This document shows positions 54,222-62,685 of a stretch of 64,000 nucleotides of DNA, piece by piece. The stretch's first letter is position 1; the number at the start of each line of letters is the position of its first letter. The stretch is from Flavobacteriales bacterium (lineage in GTDB: Bacteria; Bacteroidota; Bacteroidia; Flavobacteriales_D; Crocinitomicaceae). Position numbers and translations under genes: made by a program. The stretch lies in the NCBI GenBank assembly GCA_009885545.1, contig VFKM01000012.1, positions 87,667 through 151,666 of the forward strand, in the 5' to 3' direction. The notes below the pieces were generated by a model that saw nothing but the letters and a program-made list of their open reading frames with translations, was not told where the DNA came from and made no database searches.

Positions 54222-54252
54222 GCTCCAAAAACCAATTTCTCTGGAGCCCATG
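54222..54252 (-). other. Strong hairpin between the endonuclease gene and the tRNA array
   Basis: GGCTCCA...TGGAGCC (7 bp), extended by GCTGC/GCAGC outside it. No U-tract follows on the minus strand, so it is not a standard terminator. Confidence 0.4.
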
Positions 54253-54278
54253 CAGCTTACAATCAATCCGCTCTCAAA

Positions 54279-55166
54279 TCAACCGAATTTTCTACCTGCT
54301 CTTTTAACAGAAAGAGAATTTGATAAATAATCATTTCTATAAATCGGCTCTATCGCGAATCCAACTTTATCCCATTTTCTTTTTAATTTTGGTACGCTAA
54401 TATCATTCAATATCCGCAAAATCTTAAGAGCCCTATTCCCTGTAACTTTATATCGAAAAATTTTTGAATTTTGTTTTTCGATATTAACTTGTGGATTGAA
54501 ATGTCCTATTGGTGGAACCAATATGTCAATTATATCTTTAATCCATAATATCATTTTTTCTGTTCCAATAACAGCCAAACTTATTCTGTTAGATTGTGAA
54601 AGAGATATTGTCCCATCACCATCAATATACCCGATTATAAATGGAAGTTTCACATCAAAATTTGTTATTTGAATAGGCGGCTCCAATGTTAATGATTTTT
54701 TAGCACCAATATTATAATTAAGCCATAAATCATTCACTAGTTCTTTTCCGCAGATATTAACATTTACATTGCTATATTCTTTCTCTGCTAAATGAGGCAA
54801 CAATTTTCTTTTTTCTGTATTTGTTTTCAAATCTCCATTATGACCCATAGTTTTAGCAAAAAGAATAACGTGTTCTCTATCTGTTGCTGCTAATCTCAAA
54901 GAAATTTGATGTTCTTTTTCTTTAATACAACCATCAGCAGCAAGAAACCCAGCCCAATATGAAGATAATAAAGAGTACTCTTTAAAAAATGTTTTATTTA
55001 TTTGATAAAGTTTTCGGGGTCCAACTTTTAATTGAAGCTTCCTTTTCATTTCTGCTATCCCGTGGTAAGTTCTTTCAGGAAGAAACTCCATCAATTTTGT
55101 CACAGAATTTGCTTCAATATTATTTTTTAATATTTCTATTTCTTTAAGAGACCATCGTGATGCCAT
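54279..55166 (-). CDS. LAGLIDADG homing endonuclease
   Basis: 295 aa. Two motifs, YWAGFLAADGCIKEK (about 68-82) and FIIGYIDGDGTISLS (about 176-190), form a single-chain LAGLIDADG fold. An N-terminal HTH-like segment (KNNIEANSVTKLMEFLPERT) precedes it. It is free-standing, inserted between the tRNA array and the Ro60 gene. It cuts long specific DNA sites to spread itself. Confidence 0.9.
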   Translation of the reverse strand: MASRWSLKEIEILKNNIEANSVTKLMEFLPERTYHGIAEMKRKLQLKVGPRKLYQINKTFFKEYSLLSSYWAGFLAADGCIKEKEHQISLRLAATDREHVILFAKTMGHNGDLKTNTEKRKLLPHLAEKEYSNVNVNICGKELVNDLWLNYNIGAKKSLTLEPPIQITNFDVKLPFIIGYIDGDGTISLSQSNRISLAVIGTEKMILWIKDIIDILVPPIGHFNPQVNIEKQNSKIFRYKVTGNRALKILRILNDISVPKLKRKWDKVGFAIEPIYRNDYLSNSLSVKRAGRKFG

Positions 55167-55184
55167 AGCACATATAACTATATG

Positions 55185-56759
55185 CTACTCACTGTCTGAC
55201 GACATTAATTTAATATTATTAATTTTCTCCAACCAAGCATTTGGTTCATTATTTAAGAATGAACCGATTACTTCAAAAACTGAATCATTACCGAATCCGC
55301 CTACGTTCAATACATCCTTTTGTGTATTTGTTTGAGTTGTGACTCCTGCTGCTAGATCCACAAGAACAAGTTTTGCTTTTCGATTGCGTTTTTTGAATGC
55401 AGCCCATTCGTTAGCTAATCCTGTTCCTTGAACAAAGTAACGACCATTTGCCCAGCTTTCATTATCTGACAAAATAATGACAGATTCGCCAATTGCTTTT
55501 TGTTGGTTTAAAACCATTAACATTGCTGAACAATCGGTTCCTCCACCATTCGCCCCAATTCGATTTGTATTAGTCATGACAGTGTCACGAGGATTTAATG
55601 TTAGTTTTTCTGCTCTCGTATCAAATCTATAAACATCACAATCCTTTGATGATCTCAGGAAGGATGCAGCCATTAGGGCAGCTACTTCATTACAAGAAAC
55701 CTTACTGGTTGCTGTTCCTCTATTTCCTGTAACCGATGCTGTCATAGAAGCAGAACAATCTACACCAATAAAGGTTTTTCCTTTTAGTTCTGGAACATTC
55801 TCTGTTGCAACCTCCATAGCATCTTGCAATGCATTTTTAATTGGCATTGGAAGAGAATCATCAGTATTCTTATATGCCGTAAATAATTGATATGGAAATA
55901 CTTTTACCTTTTTAATAGTATCTCTATCTGAGAGTCTCTTCGCAATCATATTCACCATGTTTGGATTTTTTAAGACATCATGGCGCATGAATGTATTAAG
56001 ATTCATTCTTGTCATATGCCAAGGAGCAGTTTTTGCAATTTCTGTCCATTCCTCGGAAGATAGATCAAGAGCAGTCAACATTTGGAAAGGAACATTTGGG
56101 ACTTTTCTTGTTCCTTTTGATGCCTTTTTGAATGTTTCAAATTCTTGAACCACTTGTGGCAACTTTTCAAAAGCCACTTCTCTTCCAAGAAGATAAGCGT
56201 AAAAAGCTTCTCTTGCCTGTGTTGGTGGTTTTGGATGGACCATTTTAATAACATCAACCAAAGTTGGATCATTTCCAACTGAATCCTCAAGAAGTTGGGT
56301 ATCTGTTCTGTAGTTAAGAAAACTTTGGATCATTTTCTTTGCAGAAGATCCAAATGATTTTTTCCCTGTAACACCTGAACGGACTGCTTGGCAGAAATTC
56401 CTTAAAGTTTTTCCATTTCTTACAACCCTTGGGAAAACTGCCTTAAAGAGTTTGTTATCTCTTCCCATGAGAGTTGCCAGAAGCAACGCAGAAGAATCCT
56501 TCATAAAGGCAAATTCAAAAGAATAAATAGTCAACTTTGCATGAAACAAAGGACTAACTTCTTGTACAAGACGCAATACATCCTCTAAAGTTTCTTCTCC
56601 AGAAGAATAATAAGTTCCATTAAAGGTTCCTGTGCAAGCTAGTTGAGCAAGAGCCTTCTCGGAGGAAAGTTTGTAAGCTACTCCACCAGCTTTATTAGAG
56701 GTATTGGTTGACTTTACTAAATGCTTTGAGGACAATGATTTGAAAATATCTTTATTCAT
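55185..56759 (-). CDS. Ro60 / TROVE-domain RNA-binding protein
   Basis: 524 aa, the family length. The N-terminal TROVE HEAT-like ring includes LACTGTFNGTYYSSGEETLE, FMKDSSALLLATLMGR and KTLRNFCQAVRSGVTGKKSF; the C-terminal VWA domain has the MIDAS FIGVDCSASMTASV (about 332-345), GGGTDCSAML and VIILSDNESWANG. Ro60 binds misfolded RNA through the ring and Y RNAs on its side; in bacteria the partners are tRNA-like Y RNAs and a 3' exonuclease. Here it adjoins an array with tRNA-like RNAs. Confidence 0.85.
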   Translation of the reverse strand: MNKDIFKSLSSKHLVKSTNTSNKAGGVAYKLSSEKALAQLACTGTFNGTYYSSGEETLEDVLRLVQEVSPLFHAKLTIYSFEFAFMKDSSALLLATLMGRDNKLFKAVFPRVVRNGKTLRNFCQAVRSGVTGKKSFGSSAKKMIQSFLNYRTDTQLLEDSVGNDPTLVDVIKMVHPKPPTQAREAFYAYLLGREVAFEKLPQVVQEFETFKKASKGTRKVPNVPFQMLTALDLSSEEWTEIAKTAPWHMTRMNLNTFMRHDVLKNPNMVNMIAKRLSDRDTIKKVKVFPYQLFTAYKNTDDSLPMPIKNALQDAMEVATENVPELKGKTFIGVDCSASMTASVTGNRGTATSKVSCNEVAALMAASFLRSSKDCDVYRFDTRAEKLTLNPRDTVMTNTNRIGANGGGTDCSAMLMVLNQQKAIGESVIILSDNESWANGRYFVQGTGLANEWAAFKKRNRKAKLVLVDLAAGVTTQTNTQKDVLNVGGFGNDSVFEVIGSFLNNEPNAWLEKINNIKLMSSDSE

Positions 56760-56860
56760 TTTATTTATTCCTTAATATTGAAGAAGGATCGTATCATAAA
56801 CCGACAAAGAGTTGCAACCAATTAATGATCACAACTCCTTTGTCAAATGTTTCCGATGAA

Positions 56861-58168
56861 TTATTTTCCGCGCTTTTTAGGTGCTGGAGTAGAAGGGACA
56901 GTTTCTGGTTCAACTTCCTTTTTTTCTTTTGTCATAGTAGGAAGAATTCTGATAAGATATTCCTTCAAAAGTGGATGAATTGCCACAATGTTTTCCTGAA
57001 TTTGTGACGCAGCCTGGAATACTGCTGTTGCTGGTTCCGCTGGAGCTTCTTTGATAAAAGCTACCAAGTTCAGAATCTGTGGTTTTGTCATTGTTGTCTT
57101 GGACACAACATCTCCCACAAGTTGGGAGAGTTCAACATATTTCACATTTTTCTTTTCTGGTGTATCACAAAAGCTTTCAAGGCGCTTTTTTGCTTTTGGC
57201 CAATCAGTGAGGACATCCTTCGCTGTAATATCATTTAATCTATTCTTGGCAAAATCCCAAAACTTGTTTCCAGCCGCAAACCCTACCATTGATGCTGCCA
57301 TCCAAAGAAATGTCTTTTCTTCTGGATTTGAATACAAACCTGCATAGCGTAATTCTGCGTCCAGGTTTCCCCAAGCTCTTCTATCTGGGTATTTTGTATT
57401 TGGCTCATGAACTCCTTGGAAATCTAAAAGTTTATCGTTGTGTTCATTTGAGCGAATGAACTCAACAAGACAAGGATCGCAATTATCTTTTGCCCATTCA
57501 AGCCAATCTCCTACTGATGGTTCAAGATCAATGATTGCATATCTGCTGATTGCAGCAGGATCCATTGATGTAACATCAAACTGATCTCCAATGTTACAAG
57601 CAATATACATCCTTGTACCTTCATGAAGGGACATTCCATAAAATGCTTTTGAGTCAGCAAGCTGGAATGTTGCCTGTTCTACTCCCTTGATTGCTCTGTT
57701 AAGTTCATCTAAAAACAAAGCACAAGGAAATCTACAAGTTAAAGTAAGCCAAGCACACTGCTTGAAAATAGTTCCATGTTCTGAATCAAATGGAAGACCG
57801 ACAATATCTCCCTCGGTCATCTGCGAGAGACGCCTCTCTACAACAGGTAATCCCATATCATGGTGCCAAGTGCCATGAGGCATATGTTTTGTTGGAGTGT
57901 ACCCAAAATACTTCTCATTAGAGGCATTCTTAAGCCAAAACTTATCTAGAGCTTTTACAACCGAGGATTCTGCAACTAATGCTTGTGTGGCCTTGCCACA
58001 GAAAGCATAATCCTTGTATTCGTCCACAGGAATCTTTTCCGCAACTTGATAGATACCCTGACTTTTTCCAATACCTGGCCTTCCTCTAACCATTACGGCT
58101 CTGTTGGCGCTAAATGCACAGAGTAGTTTTTGGAAATTGCCCATGTTCATGTTAAATTCATTCGCCAT
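56861..58168 (-). CDS. MoxR-type AAA+ ATPase
   Basis: 435 aa from MANEFNMNMGNFQKLLCAFS; Walker A RGRPGIGKSQ at about 29-38, FPCALFLDELNRAIKGVEQA (Walker B) and IACNIGDQFDVTSMDPAAIS RY (sensor/arginine region). The C-terminus is lysine-rich (PKKRGK). MoxR ATPases work with VWA-domain partners to load metals or remodel complexes; one VWA partner is divergently encoded next door and the Ro60 VWA lies downstream. Confidence 0.85.
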   Translation of the reverse strand: MANEFNMNMGNFQKLLCAFSANRAVMVRGRPGIGKSQGIYQVAEKIPVDEYKDYAFCGKATQALVAESSVVKALDKFWLKNASNEKYFGYTPTKHMPHGTWHHDMGLPVVERRLSQMTEGDIVGLPFDSEHGTIFKQCAWLTLTCRFPCALFLDELNRAIKGVEQATFQLADSKAFYGMSLHEGTRMYIACNIGDQFDVTSMDPAAISRYAIIDLEPSVGDWLEWAKDNCDPCLVEFIRSNEHNDKLLDFQGVHEPNTKYPDRRAWGNLDAELRYAGLYSNPEEKTFLWMAASMVGFAAGNKFWDFAKNRLNDITAKDVLTDWPKAKKRLESFCDTPEKKNVKYVELSQLVGDVVSKTTMTKPQILNLVAFIKEAPAEPATAVFQAASQIQENIVAIHPLLKEYLIRILPTMTKEKKEVEPETVPSTPAPKKRGK

Positions 58169-58335
58169 TTTTTGTCTCAACTTTCGACACAGACCTTAGC
58201 ATCCCAGAACCAATAATCCAAGCAATAACTAGAACCTTGTTTTCAAGCAAAATACATTTAAAATATGAGGACTATTTTTCAAATAGCAATATTGCTTGAA
58301 TCTTCACAGATATTTAAGGTATAGTCGAAAACACT
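58169..58335. promoter_or_regulatory. Divergent intergenic region between MoxR and VWA genes
   Basis: A 167-base AT-rich gap must hold promoters in both directions. CAAATAGCAATATTGCTTG is a hairpin (AGCAATATTGCT palindrome) about 60 bases before the plus-strand ATG and could be an operator. No clear -35/-10 pair was identified. Confidence 0.4.
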
Positions 58336-59649
58336 ATGACAGCCAAAAAAACAAAAGGTATCAATGTACGTCACGAGCCAGACCCGACTCTTCCCGCTCA
58401 AGCATATAATTTTGATCAAAATTATATTGATATTTTATTCAAAGAGCCATTTCTTGGCTCGGTTTCAATTGAAATCACCAAGAAACCAGATTGGCAGTGC
58501 GATACAGCGTATGTAGGAGTCAACATCGAAACCATGAGTATCATCATGGGGTATAATCCAGATTTCATGCTTCAACAATCTCCAGAAAAGCGTGGAGGTC
58601 TTATTAGACATGAACTTTATCATGTTGTACTAAAACATATTTTAGATCGAGCACCTACAAATAAAACTTACAGAATGATCCATAATCTCGCTGCTGATCT
58701 CGCAATTAATTCTATAATTGGAGAAGAGAATCTGCCGGATTGTGGAATCATCCCAGGAAAAAGACCAAAACATTGCGAGGATGAAGACCTTGCAAACCTT
58801 ATTGAAAGCTTTCCACTGAATGAATCACTTGAATGGTATTTTGAAAGATTGCTTTCTTACGCAAAAGGAAAATCAGATGGAGAAGGTGATGCAGAATATA
58901 CTCTTCAAATAGGAAATGAAGATGGAGAAACAATGGATGGGCATGGTAACTGGGGTGATATTCCTGATGAAATCAAGGATATTGTTGCGGGTAAAATGGA
59001 AAACTCTTTGAGAAAAGCTGCTAATAGAGCGCAAAATAACTCATGGGGTTCTGTTCCTTCTCATATGCAGGCAGCAATTTTAGCTTCTTTAAAGAGAGAA
59101 GTTGATTGGAGAGCTGTTTTAAGAATGTTTCTTGGTCGATGCAGAAGCACAGAAAGAGATTCTACAATCAAAAAAATCAACAAGAAGATGCCATACAAAT
59201 TCCCTGGCGTTAAGAGACACAATCATGCAAGACTTTTATTTGCAGTTGATCAATCTGGTTCTATGAGTGATGAGGATGTACAGCTTTGTCTATCAGAAGC
59301 TTTTTCTTGCTCTCAAGAGGGAGAAATTGATGTTGTTAATTTTGACTGTTCAGTTGATGTAGATTCTCTGAAATCTGTTAAAAAAGGAAAAACATTTCCT
59401 TGGGTAAGAACTAGGTGTGGTGGTACGAATTTTGATTCAGTTCGTGAATTTGTATCAAACCATAAAAACAAAGGACGCTGGGATGGATTAGTAATTTTAA
59501 CAGATGGTTATGCTCCAACTATGGCAGCAGCACCAAGATTGAGAGTCCTTTGGTTAATAACTCCATCTGGAACCATGGAAGCTATTCGACCAAATGACTT
59601 AGTTATTAAAATGAATTCAGGAAAAAAATTACCATCATTACATGGATAA
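58336..59649 (+). CDS. VWA protein with N-terminal metallopeptidase-like domain (DUF2201 type)
   Basis: 437 aa. GGLIRHELYHVVLKHILDRA (HExxH, about 86-105) is the DUF2201_N peptidase-like segment; LLFAVDQSGSMSDEDV (MIDAS, about 300) and GLVILTDGYAPTMA form the VWA. This architecture is a regular MoxR partner. The central region has an acidic linker (GEDGET... DGEGDAEY). Transcribed away from the MoxR gene, so a bidirectional promoter region separates them (58169-58335). Confidence 0.8.
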   Translation: MTAKKTKGINVRHEPDPTLPAQAYNFDQNYIDILFKEPFLGSVSIEITKKPDWQCDTAYVGVNIETMSIIMGYNPDFMLQQSPEKRGGLIRHELYHVVLKHILDRAPTNKTYRMIHNLAADLAINSIIGEENLPDCGIIPGKRPKHCEDEDLANLIESFPLNESLEWYFERLLSYAKGKSDGEGDAEYTLQIGNEDGETMDGHGNWGDIPDEIKDIVAGKMENSLRKAANRAQNNSWGSVPSHMQAAILASLKREVDWRAVLRMFLGRCRSTERDSTIKKINKKMPYKFPGVKRHNHARLLFAVDQSGSMSDEDVQLCLSEAFSCSQEGEIDVVNFDCSVDVDSLKSVKKGKTFPWVRTRCGGTNFDSVREFVSNHKNKGRWDGLVILTDGYAPTMAAAPRLRVLWLITPSGTMEAIRPNDLVIKMNSGKKLPSLHG

Positions 59650-59656
59650 CATTTTA

Positions 59657-60109
59657 CTAAAACAAATTTTCTACAATCAATCCTCGTTTGATTGCGATTT
59701 CTCTACAATGAACCGAACCACCAGTTATTTCATTTGGATCAATATAAGAAATTAACATTTCTGAGTTGTCCACAATCCATTCATTTCTTTTAAAATTCAT
59801 CCATGTTTGGTACTCTCCTTCACATACAACTACAATTTCTTTAGCTTTTTCTAAAAGAGTTATATACCGACTCTGACCATCTCTATTCCATCTGGTTGCT
59901 TGATTGATATGTGGAACTGCTGCGATCAATTCAATATTGTTTTCAATGCATACCTCTGCAACCAATGTATCAAACCCTATAGCCATTCCACTTATCACGC
60001 ACTCAGGACCAAAAGATAATAGCATCTCTTTAATTTTTAATTTGATCTGTTCTTCTGGATGCTTCAAGGCTCTATGACCAGTTACACCAATTGTTTTATA
60101 TTTTGTCAT
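59657..60109 (-). CDS. SLOG-superfamily (DUF1273/YpsA-like) protein
   Basis: 150 aa; GVTGHRALKHPEEQIKLKIK, VISGMAIGFDTLVAEVCIEN, then MLISYIDPNEITGGSVHCRE. The G-x-TGHR start and SGMAxGxDxxxAE loop are those of the SLOG Rossmann fold that binds nucleotides or NAD-derived ligands. In phages it could be a sensor or counter-defence factor (inference). Confidence 0.75.
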   Translation of the reverse strand: MTKYKTIGVTGHRALKHPEEQIKLKIKEMLLSFGPECVISGMAIGFDTLVAEVCIENNIELIAAVPHINQATRWNRDGQSRYITLLEKAKEIVVVCEGEYQTWMNFKRNEWIVDNSEMLISYIDPNEITGGSVHCREIAIKRGLIVENLF

Positions 60110-60250
60110 AGAATCAATTCTATCTAATTTTCTTTTCCCTCAAACCACAATAGAGGCACAGGCACCTCTCCTCTAGTACACATTCTAAAATGCATAGCAG
60201 GCTCAACAGCCGCTTCAAAACATTTTTATGACCTTGTGACCATCATTCAA

Positions 60251-60280
60251 GTTTGAATTCATTTAAAAGGCTCCTGTGAG
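60251..60280 (-). promoter_or_regulatory. Recurrent promoter-like motif, copy 5
   Basis: Minus strand CTCACAGGAGCCTTTTAAAT followed by GAATTCAAAC. It lies about 140 bases upstream of the SLOG gene start and faces it. Best match to copy 1. Confidence 0.45.
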
Positions 60281-60397
60281 GTTTATTAAACCTTATAATG
60301 AATAGAAGCTATTCTATCTGTTAAGATAGGATTTTGGATATCCAACACATTATATGGAGGCGTACCACAAAAGGGAGCCCAGTTACCATATAGTTCA

Positions 60398-60420
60398 GTT
60401 GCACCTTTGGTGCAACTGCG
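60398..60420 (+). terminator. Strong hairpin, possible terminator or regulatory stem
   Basis: CAGTTGCACC-TTT-GGTGCAACTG, 10 bp with a three-base loop. There is no U-run directly after it on either strand (CGAAAATATT on plus), so termination is uncertain. Confidence 0.4.
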
Positions 60421-60762
60421 AAAATATTGATTTGGTTCTTTTTTGAACAGTCAATACAGACAGCAGTGAATAGTTTAAAACTGATTTGTAAAATCTAAAC
60501 AATCATTCAAAACATTTATAATCATTAACTTTCCTGGTCACGCTACCTGACGGTAGTTCGGCTGTCTAAAGACTTTATCCACTTACTGTTGACCTTTTGC
60601 GGAGTATTTGATTTTCAGTTTTGTTTGAGCGTCTAGCTCTCACGTTGCTTAAATATATCATTAGAACTGATTCTTTCAAATTTTTAATATCAATAGAATT
60701 AATTCTAAATTTTATCAAATCCATTAAACAGATTCTATCCTTTAAATAAAGGTAAATTGGCA

Positions 60763-61032
60763 ATGAAGATTCATCCCCATATTAAACATTATGTCCGCTC
60801 TGTTCTGTTAGCAGACTCTAAATCCAAAGATGACAAATGGAAAGAGATCGTAGTAAAAGAATTAGAAGAAAAATTATTTGCTAATATTCCTACCACAATA
60901 ACAATTGAATCATATCAAAAGTCAGTGGATACTGTTGTTAAAGAATTTGAAGATAATGATATGAAAAATTTCCTTAATCAAATCAAAATAGCATTCAAAC
61001 AAATCCCGTTAAATCTTCTTAAAAATGCATGA
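60763..61032 (+). CDS. Hypothetical helical protein, 89 aa
   Basis: I use ATG at 60763 (MKIHPHIKHYVRSVLLADSK) rather than the TTG two codons earlier; AAAGG lies 10 bases upstream. All-helical charged sequence (WKEIVVKELEEKLFANIP). Four-base overlap with the deformylase gene. No family recognised. Confidence 0.55.
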   Translation: MKIHPHIKHYVRSVLLADSKSKDDKWKEIVVKELEEKLFANIPTTITIESYQKSVDTVVKEFEDNDMKNFLNQIKIAFKQIPLNLLKNA

Positions 61033-61553
61033 AATTCTATATTGAAAATATCCCAAATCATATTTGGAATTCATCCAATAAAGTCCTGCTGGCAAAAGAT
61101 ATAAAACCAGCCACAGAAACCATTATAACAATATCAAATGAATTAATTGATAATATCTGGCTTTTGATAAAACTTGGATTAGAAAATGATGGAATCGGAT
61201 TCGCAGCCACACAGACAGGAATTCAGAAAAAACTATTTGTAATAGAGGATCCAACAGATTTATCTAATCCTTGCTGGATCCCTTATATTAATCCTTCTTA
61301 TTATAGACTTAATAGCGAAATGGATTGTTGTTTAGAAGGATGCTTATCAGTTCCTGATGCTCAAATATCTGTATCGCGTCCTAAAAACATCGTCGGTCAA
61401 TGGAAAGGAATAACTTCTTCATCAACCAACAATCCTATTTCATTAAAACATAAAAGAGAGAAACTGAATCCTTTGTTTGGCAGATGCTTTCAACATGAAC
61501 ACGATCATTTAATGGGCATTAGCATTCTAGATAAATCTATTATTCAACCGTAA
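61029..61553 (+). CDS. def: Peptide deformylase
   Basis: 174 aa. The three catalytic motifs are present: GIGFAATQTG (GxGxAAxQ), EGCLSVP (EGCLS) and QHEHDHLMG (HExDH), placing it in the active zinc/iron class. It removes the formyl group from new proteins; phage copies are known from marine phages. Insertions between motifs 2 and 3 (GITSSSTNNPISLKHKREKL) make it divergent. Converges with the Hsp20 gene with a 14-base overlap. Confidence 0.9.
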   Translation: MKFYIENIPNHIWNSSNKVLLAKDIKPATETIITISNELIDNIWLLIKLGLENDGIGFAATQTGIQKKLFVIEDPTDLSNPCWIPYINPSYYRLNSEMDCCLEGCLSVPDAQISVSRPKNIVGQWKGITSSSTNNPISLKHKREKLNPLFGRCFQHEHDHLMGISILDKSIIQP

Positions 61554-61905
61554 TTTTTCTTGCTGGTTTTGATTCTAGTTTTTTGAATCGAACCACCAAA
61601 AGACCATCCTTGCATGAAGCTTTAATATCATCCAAATTAAAGATCTCAGCGTCAACTAAAACACTTTCTTTAAACTTAGATTCACTTTTTATTCCTTTAA
61701 TTTGTAAAAAGTTTTTCTTGTTTTCTGAGACAAGTTCTATGGAAATATTATCTTTTGACCAACCAGGAACCTTTAATTTATAAAAATATTCATTTTCATT
61801 ATCTGTCTTTTGTTTTATAACTCGCATAATCCAATCATCATTCAAAAATCTTCTCGCTATTAAAAAATCTCTTTCTCGATTTATAAAATCTTCACCTAAC
61901 CACAT
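61540..61905 (-). CDS. Hsp20 / alpha-crystallin small heat-shock protein
   Basis: 121 aa: FYKLKVPGWSKDNISIELVS, FLQIKGIKSESKFKESVLVD, IKASCKDGLLVVRFKKLESK. The 'A/V-x-(K/D)xGVL/LxV' C-terminal strand of the alpha-crystallin domain is present (KDGLLVVRF). It holds unfolding proteins. It is the only minus-strand gene among the plus-strand genes here. Confidence 0.8.
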   Translation of the reverse strand: MWLGEDFINRERDFLIARRFLNDDWIMRVIKQKTDNENEYFYKLKVPGWSKDNISIELVSENKKNFLQIKGIKSESKFKESVLVDAEIFNLDDIKASCKDGLLVVRFKKLESKPARKITVE

Positions 61906-62012
61906 ATTTAATTTCCTTGTTTCTCGAGCCTTTGCTCGCCATCACCTATCTTAATCACTCTATCACAGAAGTCAAGAACAATAGTTACTTTTATCGAAAG
62001 GTAACATTTTCC

Positions 62013-62684
62013 ATGTCAACAACAACTGATTCATCTTATAAAACACCAGAAATAGTTCAAGCCTATTTTGATGAAATCGTCAAACCATACGCTCCAAAAG
62101 TGAAAATAGAACTCAAAAAAAATTCTAATCTTATGAAAACAATAGGTTGGATCTTCAAAACATTAAAATTTAATCCATTGTTCATGGAAAGATATTTTAC
62201 TACCATCGGCCAAACAATCTATATACCAGAAACAGCCAAAACAATGGATGATAATCATCTGCTGCAAATTGTGATACATGAATGCCTGCATATGTTTGAT
62301 GAAAATAGGCTATCGAAACCATTATATGTTTTTCTTTATATGAGCCCACAAATATTAGCATTGTTTGCATTGTTTGCTTTCTTTAGTAATTGGTTTCTTC
62401 TATGTCTTCTATTTCTTTTGCCTATTCCTTCTCCAGGAAGATTCTGGCTAGAACTAAGAGCATACAGAGTCTCTGTACTTTATACAAAACATATGCAAGG
62501 CAATAAAGATGATATCCTGAATTTAACTCATGGTTGGATCGTAGAACAATTATCAAAGAAGTTTTATTACTTTTGCTGGCCATTCAAATCACACATTATT
62601 GCATGCCTGAAAGATGAATCCTTTCTTGCAAAACCAGAGTATGTTAAAATGAAAGAATTCTTAACTAAACATAATATATCCTAA
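62013..62684 (+). CDS. Membrane-bound HExxH metalloprotease-like protein
   Basis: 224 aa from MSTTTDSSYKTPEIVQAYFD with AAAGGTAAC upstream; the longer track start is rejected for that reason. LLQIVIHECLHMFDENRLSK supplies HExxH, followed by two TM segments (YMSPQILALFALFAFFSNWF, LLCLLFLLPIPSPG) and FWLELRAYRVSVLYTK, where the Glu may be the third zinc ligand. Probably an integral-membrane or tail-associated peptidase; substrate unknown. Confidence 0.6.
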   Translation: MSTTTDSSYKTPEIVQAYFDEIVKPYAPKVKIELKKNSNLMKTIGWIFKTLKFNPLFMERYFTTIGQTIYIPETAKTMDDNHLLQIVIHECLHMFDENRLSKPLYVFLYMSPQILALFALFAFFSNWFLLCLLFLLPIPSPGRFWLELRAYRVSVLYTKHMQGNKDDILNLTHGWIVEQLSKKFYYFCWPFKSHIIACLKDESFLAKPEYVKMKEFLTKHNIS

Positions 62685-62685
62685 T

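Larger units (their letters stand above)
60110..60756. other. 650-base non-coding region with hairpins
   Basis: No gene called. It contains the promoter-like motif (60251-60280, minus), GGTTTATTAAACC next to it, a near-perfect hairpin CAGTTGCACC-TTT-GGTGCAACTG (60398-60420), CTACC-TGAC-GGTAG (60544-60557), and AGAGG/CCTCT near 60152-60170. It separates leftward and rightward transcription and may encode small RNAs or hold regulatory leaders. Confidence 0.5.
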
